Source: Flavobacterium rhamnosiphilum (GTDB lineage: Bacteria > Bacteroidota > Bacteroidia > Flavobacteriales > Flavobacteriaceae). Taken from it: DNA of 64,000 nt. Both the position numbers and the translations under genes were made by a program. The notes beneath the pieces are model-generated. The model was not told where the DNA came from. It worked only from the letters and a program-made list of their open reading frames with translations, and did no database searches. Of this stretch, positions 40,930-49,462 are shown piece by piece. The stretch is taken from the NCBI RefSeq assembly GCF_004349195.1, contig NZ_SMLG01000001.1:310001-374000 (forward strand), given 5' to 3'. Positions within the stretch are counted from its first letter, which is position 1. Every line of letters begins with the position of its first letter.

Positions 40930-41278
40930 TTGCAAAAGCAAGCATTACTTGATGCATGTTTTGTTGTGTGTTGCCAATGTAAATCTTGTCTTTGATAATA
41001 AAAACAGGACGACTCAAAAAGGTGTAATGTTCCAAAATGTATTTTTTGTAATCGTCTTCAGTCAACGATTTATTCTTTAAATCCATTGATTTGTACAACT
41101 GTGCCTTTTTGCTGAAAAGCGCTTCGTAACTTCCGGAAAGTTCGCGCATTTGTTCCAATTCTGCTACAGTAATTGGGTCTTGTTTGATGTCGTGAAACTT
41201 CAAGTTATGATCTTTCGGTAATGATTTTATGATTTTTCTGCAGGTATCGCAAGAAGCGAGATAGTATATTTTGTCCAT
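40922..41278 (-). CDS. ArsC/Spx-like thioredoxin-fold protein
   Basis: A 118-residue protein. The start at 41278 (MDKIYYLASCDTCRKII) removes an unneeded N-terminal extension. A CDTC motif (Cys10, Cys13) sits at the first helix as in Spx and YffB-like ArsC relatives. LKFHDIKQDPITVAELEQM and a C-terminal SRPVFIIKDKIYIG match the fold. True arsenate reductase activity needs further residues I cannot confirm, so ArsC-like is the safest call. It overlaps the DMT transporter gene and is divergent from the DinB genes. Confidence 0.88.
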   Translation of the reverse strand: MDKIYYLASCDTCRKIIKSLPKDHNLKFHDIKQDPITVAELEQMRELSGSYEALFSKKAQLYKSMDLKNKSLTEDDYKKYILEHYTFLSRPVFIIKDKIYIGNTQQNMHQVMLAFANV

Positions 41279-41354
41279 GTAAATAGCAATTTCTTTGTGC
41301 AAAGAAAAATCATTTGATACGGAAAATGATTATTTTTATCAAAAAAATAAAAAA

Positions 41355-41810
41355 ATGCATCAAACATTCGATATTGCCAAAGCGAGTAGAAAAGTGTTGT
41401 CACAATTTCTGGAAAATTATACTTTGGAACAATTGAATAAAATGGCTCTGGGATTTAATAATAATTTGATTTGGAATATCGCTCACATTGTGGTTACACA
41501 ACAAAAGTTGGTCTATAAATTTTCGGGAGTGCCTATGATTATATCAGACGAGTTGTTCGATAAATACAAAGGAGGAACCAAGCCGGTTCAAGATGTTACT
41601 CAGGCTGAGGTGAGAGAAATTCGGTCGTTACTTTTTGAAACCATCCATCAAACCGAAGTTGATTTTAATAATGAAATTTTTAAAAATTATCAGGAATATA
41701 CCACTTCAATAGGCTTAACTATTAAAAGTATTGAAGATGCTTTATCTTTTAATAACTATCATGAAGCACTACATACGGGAGTGATTATGAGTATTAGAAA
41801 GTTTATTTAA
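41355..41810 (+). CDS. DinB-family protein, copy 1
   Basis: A 151-residue four-helix-bundle protein. The start at 41355 was chosen because similarity to the next gene begins exactly there (MHQTFDIAKASRKVLSQFL). The metal site is suggested by NIAHIVVTQQ and by the HEALHTG near the C-terminus, which provide three histidines. DinB-fold enzymes often act in thiol chemistry (mycothiol- or bacillithiol-dependent S-transferases), but no such role is shown. It is the first of a tandem pair, with the upstream non-coding 30 bp duplicated as well. Confidence 0.9.
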   Translation: MHQTFDIAKASRKVLSQFLENYTLEQLNKMALGFNNNLIWNIAHIVVTQQKLVYKFSGVPMIISDELFDKYKGGTKPVQDVTQAEVREIRSLLFETIHQTEVDFNNEIFKNYQEYTTSIGLTIKSIEDALSFNNYHEALHTGVIMSIRKFI

Positions 41811-41848
41811 GTCAAAAAAAATAATTATTTTATCAAAAAAATAGAAAA

Positions 41849-42304
41849 ATGAATCAAACATTCAGCGTTACCGAAAACAGTAGAAATACCTTGTCAAAGT
41901 TTTTACAAGGATATACATTAGAGCAACTCAACACAATTCCGAAAGGCTATAGCAATAATCTGATTTGGAATATTGGGCATATTGTGGTGGTTCAGCAAAT
42001 GTTGGTTTACAAATTGTCAGGTTTGCCTATGATGATTTCAGATGAGATGGTCGAAAAATATAAAAGAGGGACCAAGCCGGAACAAGACGCAACGCAAGCT
42101 GATGTAGATGAAATTCAGTCATTTCTTTTTGAAACCATCAATCAAACCAAAGCGGATTTAGAGAAAAAAGTATTCAAAGATTTCCAGGAATTTACAACCA
42201 TGACTGGTTTTACGATAAAAACTGCCGAAGATGCGATGGTTTTTAATGTCTATCACGAAGCACTTCACGCCGGAATGATGATGAGTATCCGAAAATTTAT
42301 TTAA
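41849..42304 (+). CDS. DinB-family protein, copy 2
   Basis: A 151-residue paralogue of the preceding gene, the same length and alignable without gaps from MNQTFSVTENSRNTLSKFL to the shared terminal MSIRKFI. The metal-site regions NIGHIVVVQQ and HEALHAG are intact. About 60 percent identity by eye suggests an old rather than very recent duplication. The 3' end overlaps the convergent DUF3298-type gene by 8 bp. Confidence 0.9.
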   Translation: MNQTFSVTENSRNTLSKFLQGYTLEQLNTIPKGYSNNLIWNIGHIVVVQQMLVYKLSGLPMMISDEMVEKYKRGTKPEQDATQADVDEIQSFLFETINQTKADLEKKVFKDFQEFTTMTGFTIKTAEDAMVFNVYHEALHAGMMMSIRKFI

Positions 42305-43040
42305 CCGCCAAATAATCATTCACTTCGGTATAAGGCAATAATAATTCTTTTGGACCATCAGCATACGATGCCGCTTCATACGAATTGTAATAAAGCAGCA
42401 ACCCTTTATCGGTATAAAAAATATTTTGGGGGAGATTGAATTTCTCGTCTTCAAACATCAATCCGGTTGCATTGATTGATTTGTTTGTTGGAATCTTATA
42501 TTTGGCTCTGAATTTTTTTTCGGCGAAAGCCATAAAAGCATCCTTGTCATTGAACAATTCCTCATTCGAAATGGATTTTCCGGTAGTGGGGTCAAAAAGT
42601 AGTGAACGCAATCCTTGATATCCGTGAGCGCCACCCGTATAGGTGTAATGGTTGATTTCTATATTCAAAACACTTTCGGACTGGTATTTTACACTTCCTT
42701 TAATTTCAGCTTCCCAGCCAAAGGTATCATTCGGGAAATCTTTTTGGAGTTTCTCATAGGAATCGATAAATGAGGCTAACAATCCATCATAATCTGTTGA
42801 TGTATATGGTTTTTCGCCAAAATAAATAATCTCTTTCAATACTGAAAACACTTTTTTATTGATGCTGTCCGCTACAATAGGATCATTTTTTGCAACAGGG
42901 ATTTTTACAGTTATCTCAGGACAATTTTCTTTGCAGGGTAAAGTTGTTTTTTTTTGAAAAGATTGGTCTTTAAAAGCCAATTCATTGGAACAACCTGTTA
43001 TTAAAAAAAGGAATAAAGTATAAATTATAAAGTGTTTCAT
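42297..43040 (-). CDS. Lipoprotein with DUF4163/DUF3298-type (RsiV-like) domains
   Basis: A 247-residue lipoprotein. The start at 43040 gives MKHFIIYTLFLFLITGCSNE, with lipidated Cys near residue 17. The mature protein shows the RsiV/PdaC-like pattern: VKIPVAKNDPIVADSINKKV, a central YQSESVLNIEINHYTYTGGAHG, SLLFDPTTGKSISNEELF, and a terminal LLLPYTEVNDYL. This domain pair is found in RsiV-type lysozyme-binding anti-sigma factors and in many Bacteroidota lipoproteins of unknown function. No sigma factor adjoins it. A -7 TACCTTTG lies 21 bp upstream on the minus strand. Confidence 0.9.
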   Translation of the reverse strand: MKHFIIYTLFLFLITGCSNELAFKDQSFQKKTTLPCKENCPEITVKIPVAKNDPIVADSINKKVFSVLKEIIYFGEKPYTSTDYDGLLASFIDSYEKLQKDFPNDTFGWEAEIKGSVKYQSESVLNIEINHYTYTGGAHGYQGLRSLLFDPTTGKSISNEELFNDKDAFMAFAEKKFRAKYKIPTNKSINATGLMFEDEKFNLPQNIFYTDKGLLLYYNSYEAASYADGPKELLLPYTEVNDYLAVK

Positions 43041-43061
43041 CTCAAAATTGTTAATTAAATA

Positions 43062-43069
43062 CAAAGGTA
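43062..43069 (-). promoter_or_regulatory. -7 element of the DUF3298-type lipoprotein gene
   Basis: The minus strand reads TACCTTTG, 21 bp upstream of the ATG at 43040. It is divergent from the promoter at 43081-43110. Confidence 0.5.
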
Positions 43070-43080
43070 CCTCTTGTTGC

Positions 43081-43110
43081 TTGGTTAAAATAAATTAAAG
43101 GGTAAATTTG
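43081..43110 (+). promoter_or_regulatory. Promoter of the cystathionine gamma-synthase-type gene
   Basis: TTG at 43081-43083 and TAAATTTG at 43103-43110 are separated by 19 bp. The GTG at 43110 shares the last base of the -7 element, so it cannot be the translation start. Confidence 0.65.
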
Positions 43111-43142
43111 TGAAGTTATTTAGCATTTTAAAATTAAAAGAT

Positions 43143-44288
43143 ATGAAATTCAATACGAAGGTTATTCACGGAGGTCAGCATCATGATCCAAGTACGGGAG
43201 CAGTTATGCCGCCAGTATATCAAACGTCAACATTTGTACAAACCAGTCCGGGACAGCCTATAAATCCGGATTATGAGTACAGTAGAGCTGCAAATCCTAC
43301 CAGAAGTGCTTTGGAAAACGCATTGGCAAGTATTGAAAATGGAACACGAGGATTGGCTTTTTCGTCAGGATTAGCTGCCACAGATTGTGTTTTACGTTCT
43401 TTTAAAGCTGGTGACGAAATCATTTCCATGGATGATTTGTATGGTGGAACGTATAGAATGTTTACCCGTATTTATAAAAATTCCGGTATAAAATTCCATT
43501 TTGTGGACATGAATGACCTAGAGAAATTCAAGTCATTAATCAACGAAAACACGAAACTGGTTTGGGTAGAAACACCAACGAATCCTTTGATGAAATTGGC
43601 CGATATTCAAGAAATTGCAAAAATTACCAAGGAAAAGAAAATCCTTTTTGCTGTTGATAATACTTTTGCGACACCTTATTTGCAAAAACCATTAGACCTG
43701 GGAGCTGATATCGTGATGCATTCGGCGACTAAATATTTGGGAGGCCATTCTGATGTTATTGCCGGCGCTTTGATTGTAAAAGATGAAGCACTTGGAGAAC
43801 AATTGCATTTTCAACAATTTGCGACTGGAGCAACATTGGGGCCAATGGACAGTTTCTTGGTATTAAGAGGAATTAAAACCTTGCATTTGCGTGTCGAAAG
43901 ACATTGTGAAAATGGAGGAAAAGTAGTGGAATTTTTGAATAACCATCCAAAGGTTAAAACAGTATATTATCCTGGGTTACCAAGCCATCCGTATCATGAA
44001 ATTGCCAAAAAGCAAATGAGTGGTTTTGGAGGAATGGTGTCTTTTACTTTTGTTTCAGGCAAAAAAGAAGATGCGATTGATTTTCTGGAGAAATTAAATG
44101 TTTTCACACTGGCTGAATCTTTAGGTGGAGTGGAATCATTAGCGAATCATCCGGCTTTAATGACGCACGCATCTATTCCGGAAGACAAACGAAAGGAAGT
44201 TGGAATTACAGATGATCTGGTTCGATTAAGTGTAGGTATAGAAGATGCTGAGGATTTGATTGAAGACTTGAAACAAGCGTTAGCATAA
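43143..44288 (+). CDS. metB: Cystathionine gamma-synthase/lyase-type PLP enzyme
   Basis: A 381-residue Cys/Met-metabolism PLP enzyme. The start ATG at 43143 (MKFNTKVIHGGQHHD) fits family N-termini, and the promoter excludes the upstream GTG. The PLP Lys is Lys197 in SATKYLGGHSD, at the E. coli MetB position (198). Also typical are EYSRAANPTRSALE, FSSGLAATDCVL, and ESLGGVESLANHPALMTHASIP. Synthase, gamma-lyase and homocysteine synthase members are hard to tell apart by eye, so the symbol is provisional. It is followed by a strong terminator. Confidence 0.88.
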   Translation: MKFNTKVIHGGQHHDPSTGAVMPPVYQTSTFVQTSPGQPINPDYEYSRAANPTRSALENALASIENGTRGLAFSSGLAATDCVLRSFKAGDEIISMDDLYGGTYRMFTRIYKNSGIKFHFVDMNDLEKFKSLINENTKLVWVETPTNPLMKLADIQEIAKITKEKKILFAVDNTFATPYLQKPLDLGADIVMHSATKYLGGHSDVIAGALIVKDEALGEQLHFQQFATGATLGPMDSFLVLRGIKTLHLRVERHCENGGKVVEFLNNHPKVKTVYYPGLPSHPYHEIAKKQMSGFGGMVSFTFVSGKKEDAIDFLEKLNVFTLAESLGGVESLANHPALMTHASIPEDKRKEVGITDDLVRLSVGIEDAEDLIEDLKQALA

Positions 44289-44300
44289 ATTATTAAAAAC

Positions 44301-44345
44301 AAAGCCCCAATTCTAAATTTCAGAATTGGGGCTTTGTTTTTTTAT
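44301..44345. terminator. Bidirectional terminator
   Basis: A perfect 14-bp stem (aaagccccaattct/agaattggggcttt) is followed by a T tract. It lies between convergent genes. Confidence 0.93.
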
Positions 44346-44365
44346 AAATGGTTGTTGTTTAGACG

Positions 44366-45172
44366 CTATTGTAAGTAATAAATGTAACCCACATTGAACC
44401 AGACCAACCAGTCATTCGCTTTGTTTTCTTTGTAAAGTTCCGGATTAGGATTTAAACCGTCTACCCAGTTGGAGAAAAAATATTGAAATCTTAAATCAAC
44501 CATTAAATCTCGTAATGGGCTTAATTTATAACGAGTTCCCACACTGGATATTACAGACCACACGGTTCCGCTTTCGGTAGAAAAACCGTAAGGACGGCCG
44601 TCAGTTGGAGTTAAATATTTAGGAAATGTAGTTAAGGGAGTTCCTAATGGGCCTAATGTTGATGAGGCTTCAGCATTATAATAGCTGAATTGTCCACCAA
44701 GACTGATAAAGGGTCCAAAACTTCCTATTCTGGCAGTGAAATCACGAATGCTCCAAGGGAAATATTCAAGTTGCATACCGATATTAGTTACAGCCGTACT
44801 CCCCGTCATTGCCCGTAATTGTCGTGCTCCAAGAGAAGTTTTGTTTGGCTCTACCCATTCTCCAAAATGTTCTAATTCGGTTTTATTATAAGAGAGTTCT
44901 GATCTTAATTTAAAATGGTCGTTAAAATAAGTTTCAGGCGTAAAACAGTTACATTCCGCTTTGTAAGAAAAATTGAGATAGTGAATAATCCCGATTCCAA
45001 TACCGGTATTTCCAGCGTTTGTTGAAAGATCATGACGTTCCCCATAGTCGGATTGAAAGGCAACGGGCCCTGCTATCACCCCTATTTCATGAGAAAATCC
45101 ACCGAATTGCGCGTTTGAATCAGGGGAAAATCCAAAATAGAGTACTAAAATGAGGATTGTTTGTTTGGTCAT
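44366..45172 (-). CDS. Outer-membrane protein of the THC0290_0291 type
   Basis: A 268-residue exported protein. The start at 45172 gives the signal peptide MTKQTILILVLYFGFSPDSNAQ; an earlier ATG is less likely. The mature chain begins FGGFSHEIGVIAGPVAFQSDYGER and has many short amphipathic strands ending in a terminal FNVGYIYYLQ. It is probably a beta-barrel. The name THC0290_0291 family is used for flavobacterial proteins like this next to gdhA, from memory. It is divergent from gdhA here. Function unknown. Confidence 0.8.
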   Translation of the reverse strand: MTKQTILILVLYFGFSPDSNAQFGGFSHEIGVIAGPVAFQSDYGERHDLSTNAGNTGIGIGIIHYLNFSYKAECNCFTPETYFNDHFKLRSELSYNKTELEHFGEWVEPNKTSLGARQLRAMTGSTAVTNIGMQLEYFPWSIRDFTARIGSFGPFISLGGQFSYYNAEASSTLGPLGTPLTTFPKYLTPTDGRPYGFSTESGTVWSVISSVGTRYKLSPLRDLMVDLRFQYFFSNWVDGLNPNPELYKENKANDWLVWFNVGYIYYLQ

Positions 45173-45395
45173 TAGTGGTTGCTTTTCTAATCTTGACAAA
45201 TATATGAAAACATCATGCATACCGAATATAAAAATAAAATTAAAAATAAGCAGACAAATTCTTATTTACTTACGAAAGTCCTAGTCATTTGGTTTAAATG
45301 AGTATATCATAAACACAATTGTTTGAAAATGGGTAATAAAAAGATAATTCTATTTAGAAATCGAAAAAATAGAGTCTGAATATTTTTATAAAATG

Positions 45396-45403
45396 TATCT
45401 TTG
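45396..45403 (+). promoter_or_regulatory. -7 element of gdhA
   Basis: TATCTTTG lies 46 bp upstream of the ATG at 45449. The -33 element is weak. Confidence 0.5.
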
Positions 45404-45448
45404 TGAATTATAACGAAATCGTTTTCTTAATTAAATTATTTATAATCT

Positions 45449-46792
45449 ATGTTACTAAAAATAAATGATTTTATGGCTCAAGTTGAGGCCAAAAATCCAA
45501 ATGAACCTGAATTTATTCAAGCTGTTAGGGAATTTGCAGAGACTGTAATTCCATTTATTGCAGAGCAAAAAAAATACGACGGAAAAAATTTGCTTCTCAG
45601 AATAGCTGAACCGGAGCGTTCTATTATATTTCGTGTCCCTTGGGTAGACGATAAAGGAGAAATTCAAGTGAATAGGGGTTTTAGAATTCAAATGAATTCA
45701 GCAATTGGACCTTACAAAGGTGGAATTCGTTTTCATCATACGGTAAATTTATCAGTGCTTAAATTTCTAGCCTTTGAACAAGTATTCAAAAACAGTTTGA
45801 CTACTTTGCCAATGGGTGGAGGAAAAGGAGGGTCTGATTTTGATCCACAAGGGAAATCTGATGGGGAAGTGATGCGTTTCTGTCAGTCTTTCATGACTGA
45901 ATTGTGCAGACACATCGGGCCACAATTAGACGTTCCCGCTGGGGATATCGGAGTTGGAGCCAGAGAGATCGGGTATTTATTTGGTCAATACAAGAGAATA
46001 AAAAATGAGTTTACCGGAGTTTTAACCGGAAAAGGATTGGCTTATGGTGGTTCTTTAATCAGACCGGAAGCAACAGGTTACGGAGTGGTTTATTTTGCAG
46101 AACAAATGCTGAATACTATTGGTCAAAACATCAAAGGAAAAAGAGTCTCTATTTCTGGATTTGGTAATGTTGCTTGGGGAGTAGCTTTAAAAGTAAATGA
46201 TCTTGGAGGAAAAGTAGTTACTATTTCTGGTCCTGATGGTTATATTTATGATGAAGAAGGAATCTCTGGAGATAAAATTGACTTCATGCTTGAAATGAGA
46301 GCCAGAGGTGATAATAGAGCCGAAGCTTATTTAGAAAAATATCCAAATGCAGTTTTCCACAAAGGGAAAAGTGTATGGGAAGTAAAAGTGGATGTTGCTA
46401 TACCTTGTGCTACTCAGAATGAGTTGAACGAGGAAGATGCCAAACACTTAATTGCTAATGGTGTTATTTGTGTAACTGAAGCGGCGAATATGCCATGTAC
46501 TTTAGAAGCTATGAAACTGTTCTTGAAAGCTAAAGTGCTTTTTGCTCCTGGTAAAGCAGCAAATGCAGGTGGTGTTGCAGCTTCAGGATTAGAGATGACG
46601 CAAAACTCTATTCGTTTAAACTGGACGAGTGAAGAAGTGGACTCTAGATTAAAAGAAATCATGGTTGGAATACACAATCAATGTAAAAAATATGGTACTG
46701 ACGAAGAAGGATATGTGAACTATGTAAAAGGTGCAAACATTGCCGGATTTGTAAAAGTAGCTGATGCTATGCTTGCTCAAGGAGTGGTGTAA
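45449..46792 (+). CDS. gdhA: NADP-type glutamate dehydrogenase
   Basis: A 447-residue hexameric glutamate dehydrogenase, which aminates 2-oxoglutarate for ammonium assimilation. The substrate site is IGPYKGGIRFHH and LPMGGGKGGSDFDPQGKS (about 123-140, with the catalytic Lys). DVPAGDIGVGAREIGYL and the Rossmann glycine motif GFGNVAWG follow. The length and the C-terminal GANIAGFVKVADAMLAQGVV fit the NADP-preferring class I enzymes. It stands alone, with its own -7 element and a strong terminator before porZ. Confidence 0.97.
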   Translation: MLLKINDFMAQVEAKNPNEPEFIQAVREFAETVIPFIAEQKKYDGKNLLLRIAEPERSIIFRVPWVDDKGEIQVNRGFRIQMNSAIGPYKGGIRFHHTVNLSVLKFLAFEQVFKNSLTTLPMGGGKGGSDFDPQGKSDGEVMRFCQSFMTELCRHIGPQLDVPAGDIGVGAREIGYLFGQYKRIKNEFTGVLTGKGLAYGGSLIRPEATGYGVVYFAEQMLNTIGQNIKGKRVSISGFGNVAWGVALKVNDLGGKVVTISGPDGYIYDEEGISGDKIDFMLEMRARGDNRAEAYLEKYPNAVFHKGKSVWEVKVDVAIPCATQNELNEEDAKHLIANGVICVTEAANMPCTLEAMKLFLKAKVLFAPGKAANAGGVAASGLEMTQNSIRLNWTSEEVDSRLKEIMVGIHNQCKKYGTDEEGYVNYVKGANIAGFVKVADAMLAQGVV

Positions 46793-46853
46793 TGTTGTTT
46801 TGATTAAGGAATTTTGATACTTTATATTTAAGATTTTTGATTAACGATTTTTG

Positions 46854-46967
46854 ATTAACGATTTTTGATTTCAGATTTGCAAAAAGATGAAATTATTTAA
46901 AAATTTAATTTTTATAATAAAATGGGTCGTTAATTTTAAAATAAATCTGAAATCAAAAATCGTTAAT
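46854..46967. repeat. Long inverted repeat, 25-bp perfect arms
   Basis: attaacgatttttgatttca... at 46854-46878 pairs perfectly with 46943-46967 across a 64-nt loop. Confidence 0.85.
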
Positions 46968-46990
46968 CATCATTCAAAAATCTCTTACTT

Positions 46991-47040
46991 AAAAGCCTTT
47001 CACCATCCCGATTCGGGGATGGATGAAAGGCTTTTTTTTT
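46991..47040 (+). terminator. Terminator upstream of porZ (after gdhA)
   Basis: aaagcctttcaccatccc pairs with ggggatggatgaaaggctt (one bulge), followed by a T9-T10 tract. Confidence 0.9.
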
Positions 47041-47072
47041 GCGTAACAAAATGCTAAGACTTTCGTTTGTTC

Positions 47073-47080
47073 TATATTTG
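47073..47080 (+). promoter_or_regulatory. -7 element of porZ
   Basis: TATATTTG lies 22 bp upstream of the chosen ATG at 47103. An earlier in-frame ATG at 47067 would lie inside the promoter. Confidence 0.55.
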
Positions 47081-47102
47081 TAAACCAATATTGATGCAAA
47101 TA

Positions 47103-49391
47103 ATGAAAAAGAGCGTTTTATATTTTTTGCTTTTACTTTTTATCCAAATGGGTTTTGCCCAAAGTAACCTGTCGTGGCAAGGCTATTTCTCTTACAATGA
47201 AATTAAAGATGTCTCAGAATCTGCAACGGCTGTTTTTGCTGCTTCCGAAAATGCTTTGTTTTCAAAAAACGTATCGACAAACGTAATTAAAACAACGAAC
47301 ACTATTGACGGGCTTTCCGGACAGACTATTTCATCAGTATATCACAGTGCAACATTCAATATAACAATTGTAGGATACGAAAACGGACTGATAATAGTCA
47401 TTAACGAAGCCGATGGAAGCATGCTGAATGTGGTCGACATTATCAATAAACAACTTCCTCCGAATATAAAAAAAATCAATCACTTCATGGAATTTGAAGG
47501 GATTGTCTATGTTTCCTGTGATTTTGGAATCGTTCAGTTTAATCTGGCTACCATGCAATTTGGGGACACTTATTTTATTGGCGATAATGGAGCCGAAATC
47601 ATGGTGAACCAAACAGCACTTTTTAATGGATTTATCTATGCAGCCACAAATAACGGCATGCGAAGGGCTACTATTTCCAATAAAAACTTAATCGATTACA
47701 ATCAATGGGAAACAATTGCAGCAGGAAGTTGGTCAAGCGTTGTGACTTTTGGAACGGATTTGTTTGCTATTAATGCTTCCGGATACATTCATAAATTTAA
47801 TTCGGTTTCCAATTCCTTTACAGGATTTATCCAGCTTTCTCAGCCTTCATTGGACATGAGAGCAACAGCGGATTATGTAATAGTGACTACTTTGAACAGT
47901 ATTTATATTTATAACAATCAGATGGCTTTGGTGCGCCAAATAAATACAAATCAAATCACGGACAGTACTCCAAGTTTTACGTGTGCCACAATAATTGGGG
48001 ATGCTATTTTCATTGGAACAAAAGAAAATGGATTGATTACAGCTTCGCTTTCTTCGGGAGTAACTTTCGAAAATATAACGCCTATTGGCCCTTCTCGGAA
48101 CAATATATTTGGCCTTGACGCCACGACAAGTGTTCTTTGGACGGTTTACGGAGATTATTCAGCAGATTATAATCCGTATCCGTTAGACAGTTACGGTATA
48201 AGCAAATTTAGTGCAACAGGATGGTTGAATATTCCTTATCAAGAGGTTTTAGGGGCACAATCGATGACCCGAATTACAGTTAATCCCAGCAATGAAAATG
48301 AAGTGTATGCGAGTTCTTTTTTTTCGGGTTTGCTAAAAATTGAAGATGATAAACCTACAATTTTGTACAATCAAACCAATAGTGGTCTTGAGTCTTTGAC
48401 CTTCGTTGGTCCCAATTATATAGACATAAGGGTTAACGGAACGGCATTTGACAAATCAGGAAATCTTTGGGTTACCACCAGCCGAATAAAAAATGGATTG
48501 AAAGTGTTCAAATCTGATGGTCAATGGCAAAGTTATGCTATGGACAATATTCTGGATTCGGCTATTGACAATAATTTTGGAACAATTGCCATTGATAAAA
48601 ATGGAACTAAATGGCTTTCTACAAGTGAAGATGGGGTTATTGGTTTTAATGAAAGTAACAATGTCTTCAAAAAAATAACAGCCGGTCCTGATACCGGAAA
48701 TTTGCCTATTTCAAATGTAAACGTAGTTGTGGTGGATAATAGAAACCAGCTTTGGATAGGAACCACAAAAGGATTGCGGGTTTTGCCGAATGTAGACAGT
48801 TTTCAAACAGAAGACCAGATGACAACGAACCCCATCATTATTTTAGACGATAATCTGGCGCAAGAATTATTATACGAACAATTTATTACGGATATTGTTG
48901 TTGACGGAGCAAATAATAAATGGATTGGCACCGCCGATTCGGGTTTGTTTTTGGTCTCGCCAAACGGTCAGGAAACCAAATATCATTTTACGATAAATAA
49001 TTCGCCGTTGCCCAGCAATGTTATAAATGACATTGATATCAATAGCGCTACAGGCGAAGTTTTTATAGCTACTGCCAAAGGTTTAATTTCTTTCAAAGGA
49101 ACTGCGACTGCACCAAATGATACTTTAAATAACGCCTATGTGTATCCAAATCCGGTGCGGCCGGAATACCAAGGAACGGTTAAAATTGCGGGATTATTGG
49201 ATAAAGCCAATGTTAAAATCACCGATATTGAAGGAAATCTGGTTTTTGAAAAAATCTCAGAAGGCGGAACTATAGAATGGGATACAACTGCTTTTGGGAA
49301 ACACAAAGTGGCTTCGGGTGTGTATATGATTTTTATTTCGGCACAAGACGGAGTGGAAACAAAAGTTAAAAAAGTGATGATAATTCGTTAA
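47103..49391 (+). CDS. porZ: PorZ-like type IX secretion protein with sorting domain
   Basis: A 762-residue exported protein. The start at 47103 gives the signal MKKSVLYFLLLLFIQMGFAQ; the promoter at 47073 excludes a start at 47067. Two beta-propellers follow, with repeated blade phrases such as IAIDKNGTKWLSTSEDGVIGF and VVDNRNQLWIGTTKGLRVL. The last 85 residues form a type A T9SS sorting domain (NAYVYPNPVRPEYQGTVKI...KVASGVYMIFISAQDG...KKVMIIR). PorZ delivers anionic LPS to the attachment complex of the type IX system. Its adjacency to recO, 71 bp downstream, is typical in Flavobacteriia as I recall. Confidence 0.88.
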   Translation: MKKSVLYFLLLLFIQMGFAQSNLSWQGYFSYNEIKDVSESATAVFAASENALFSKNVSTNVIKTTNTIDGLSGQTISSVYHSATFNITIVGYENGLIIVINEADGSMLNVVDIINKQLPPNIKKINHFMEFEGIVYVSCDFGIVQFNLATMQFGDTYFIGDNGAEIMVNQTALFNGFIYAATNNGMRRATISNKNLIDYNQWETIAAGSWSSVVTFGTDLFAINASGYIHKFNSVSNSFTGFIQLSQPSLDMRATADYVIVTTLNSIYIYNNQMALVRQINTNQITDSTPSFTCATIIGDAIFIGTKENGLITASLSSGVTFENITPIGPSRNNIFGLDATTSVLWTVYGDYSADYNPYPLDSYGISKFSATGWLNIPYQEVLGAQSMTRITVNPSNENEVYASSFFSGLLKIEDDKPTILYNQTNSGLESLTFVGPNYIDIRVNGTAFDKSGNLWVTTSRIKNGLKVFKSDGQWQSYAMDNILDSAIDNNFGTIAIDKNGTKWLSTSEDGVIGFNESNNVFKKITAGPDTGNLPISNVNVVVVDNRNQLWIGTTKGLRVLPNVDSFQTEDQMTTNPIIILDDNLAQELLYEQFITDIVVDGANNKWIGTADSGLFLVSPNGQETKYHFTINNSPLPSNVINDIDINSATGEVFIATAKGLISFKGTATAPNDTLNNAYVYPNPVRPEYQGTVKIAGLLDKANVKITDIEGNLVFEKISEGGTIEWDTTAFGKHKVASGVYMIFISAQDGVETKVKKVMIIR

Positions 49392-49462
49392 AAAAAAGTT
49401 ATCCGTTATAAGTTTTTGAACTCTTAACTCATAACCTCCAACTTATAACCTCTACCAAAAGA

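Larger units (their letters stand above)
46793..47102. other. Repeat-rich spacer between gdhA and porZ
   Basis: The 310-bp spacer has tandem GATTTTTGATTAAC units (46831-46870), the 25-bp inverted repeat at 46854-46967, a terminator at 46991-47040, and the porZ -7 element. Confidence 0.7.

Noticed and set aside
46831-46982. Repeated GATTTTTGATTAAC units considered as a CRISPR array
   Set aside because: Units are adjacent without unique spacers, and no cas gene is in the window.
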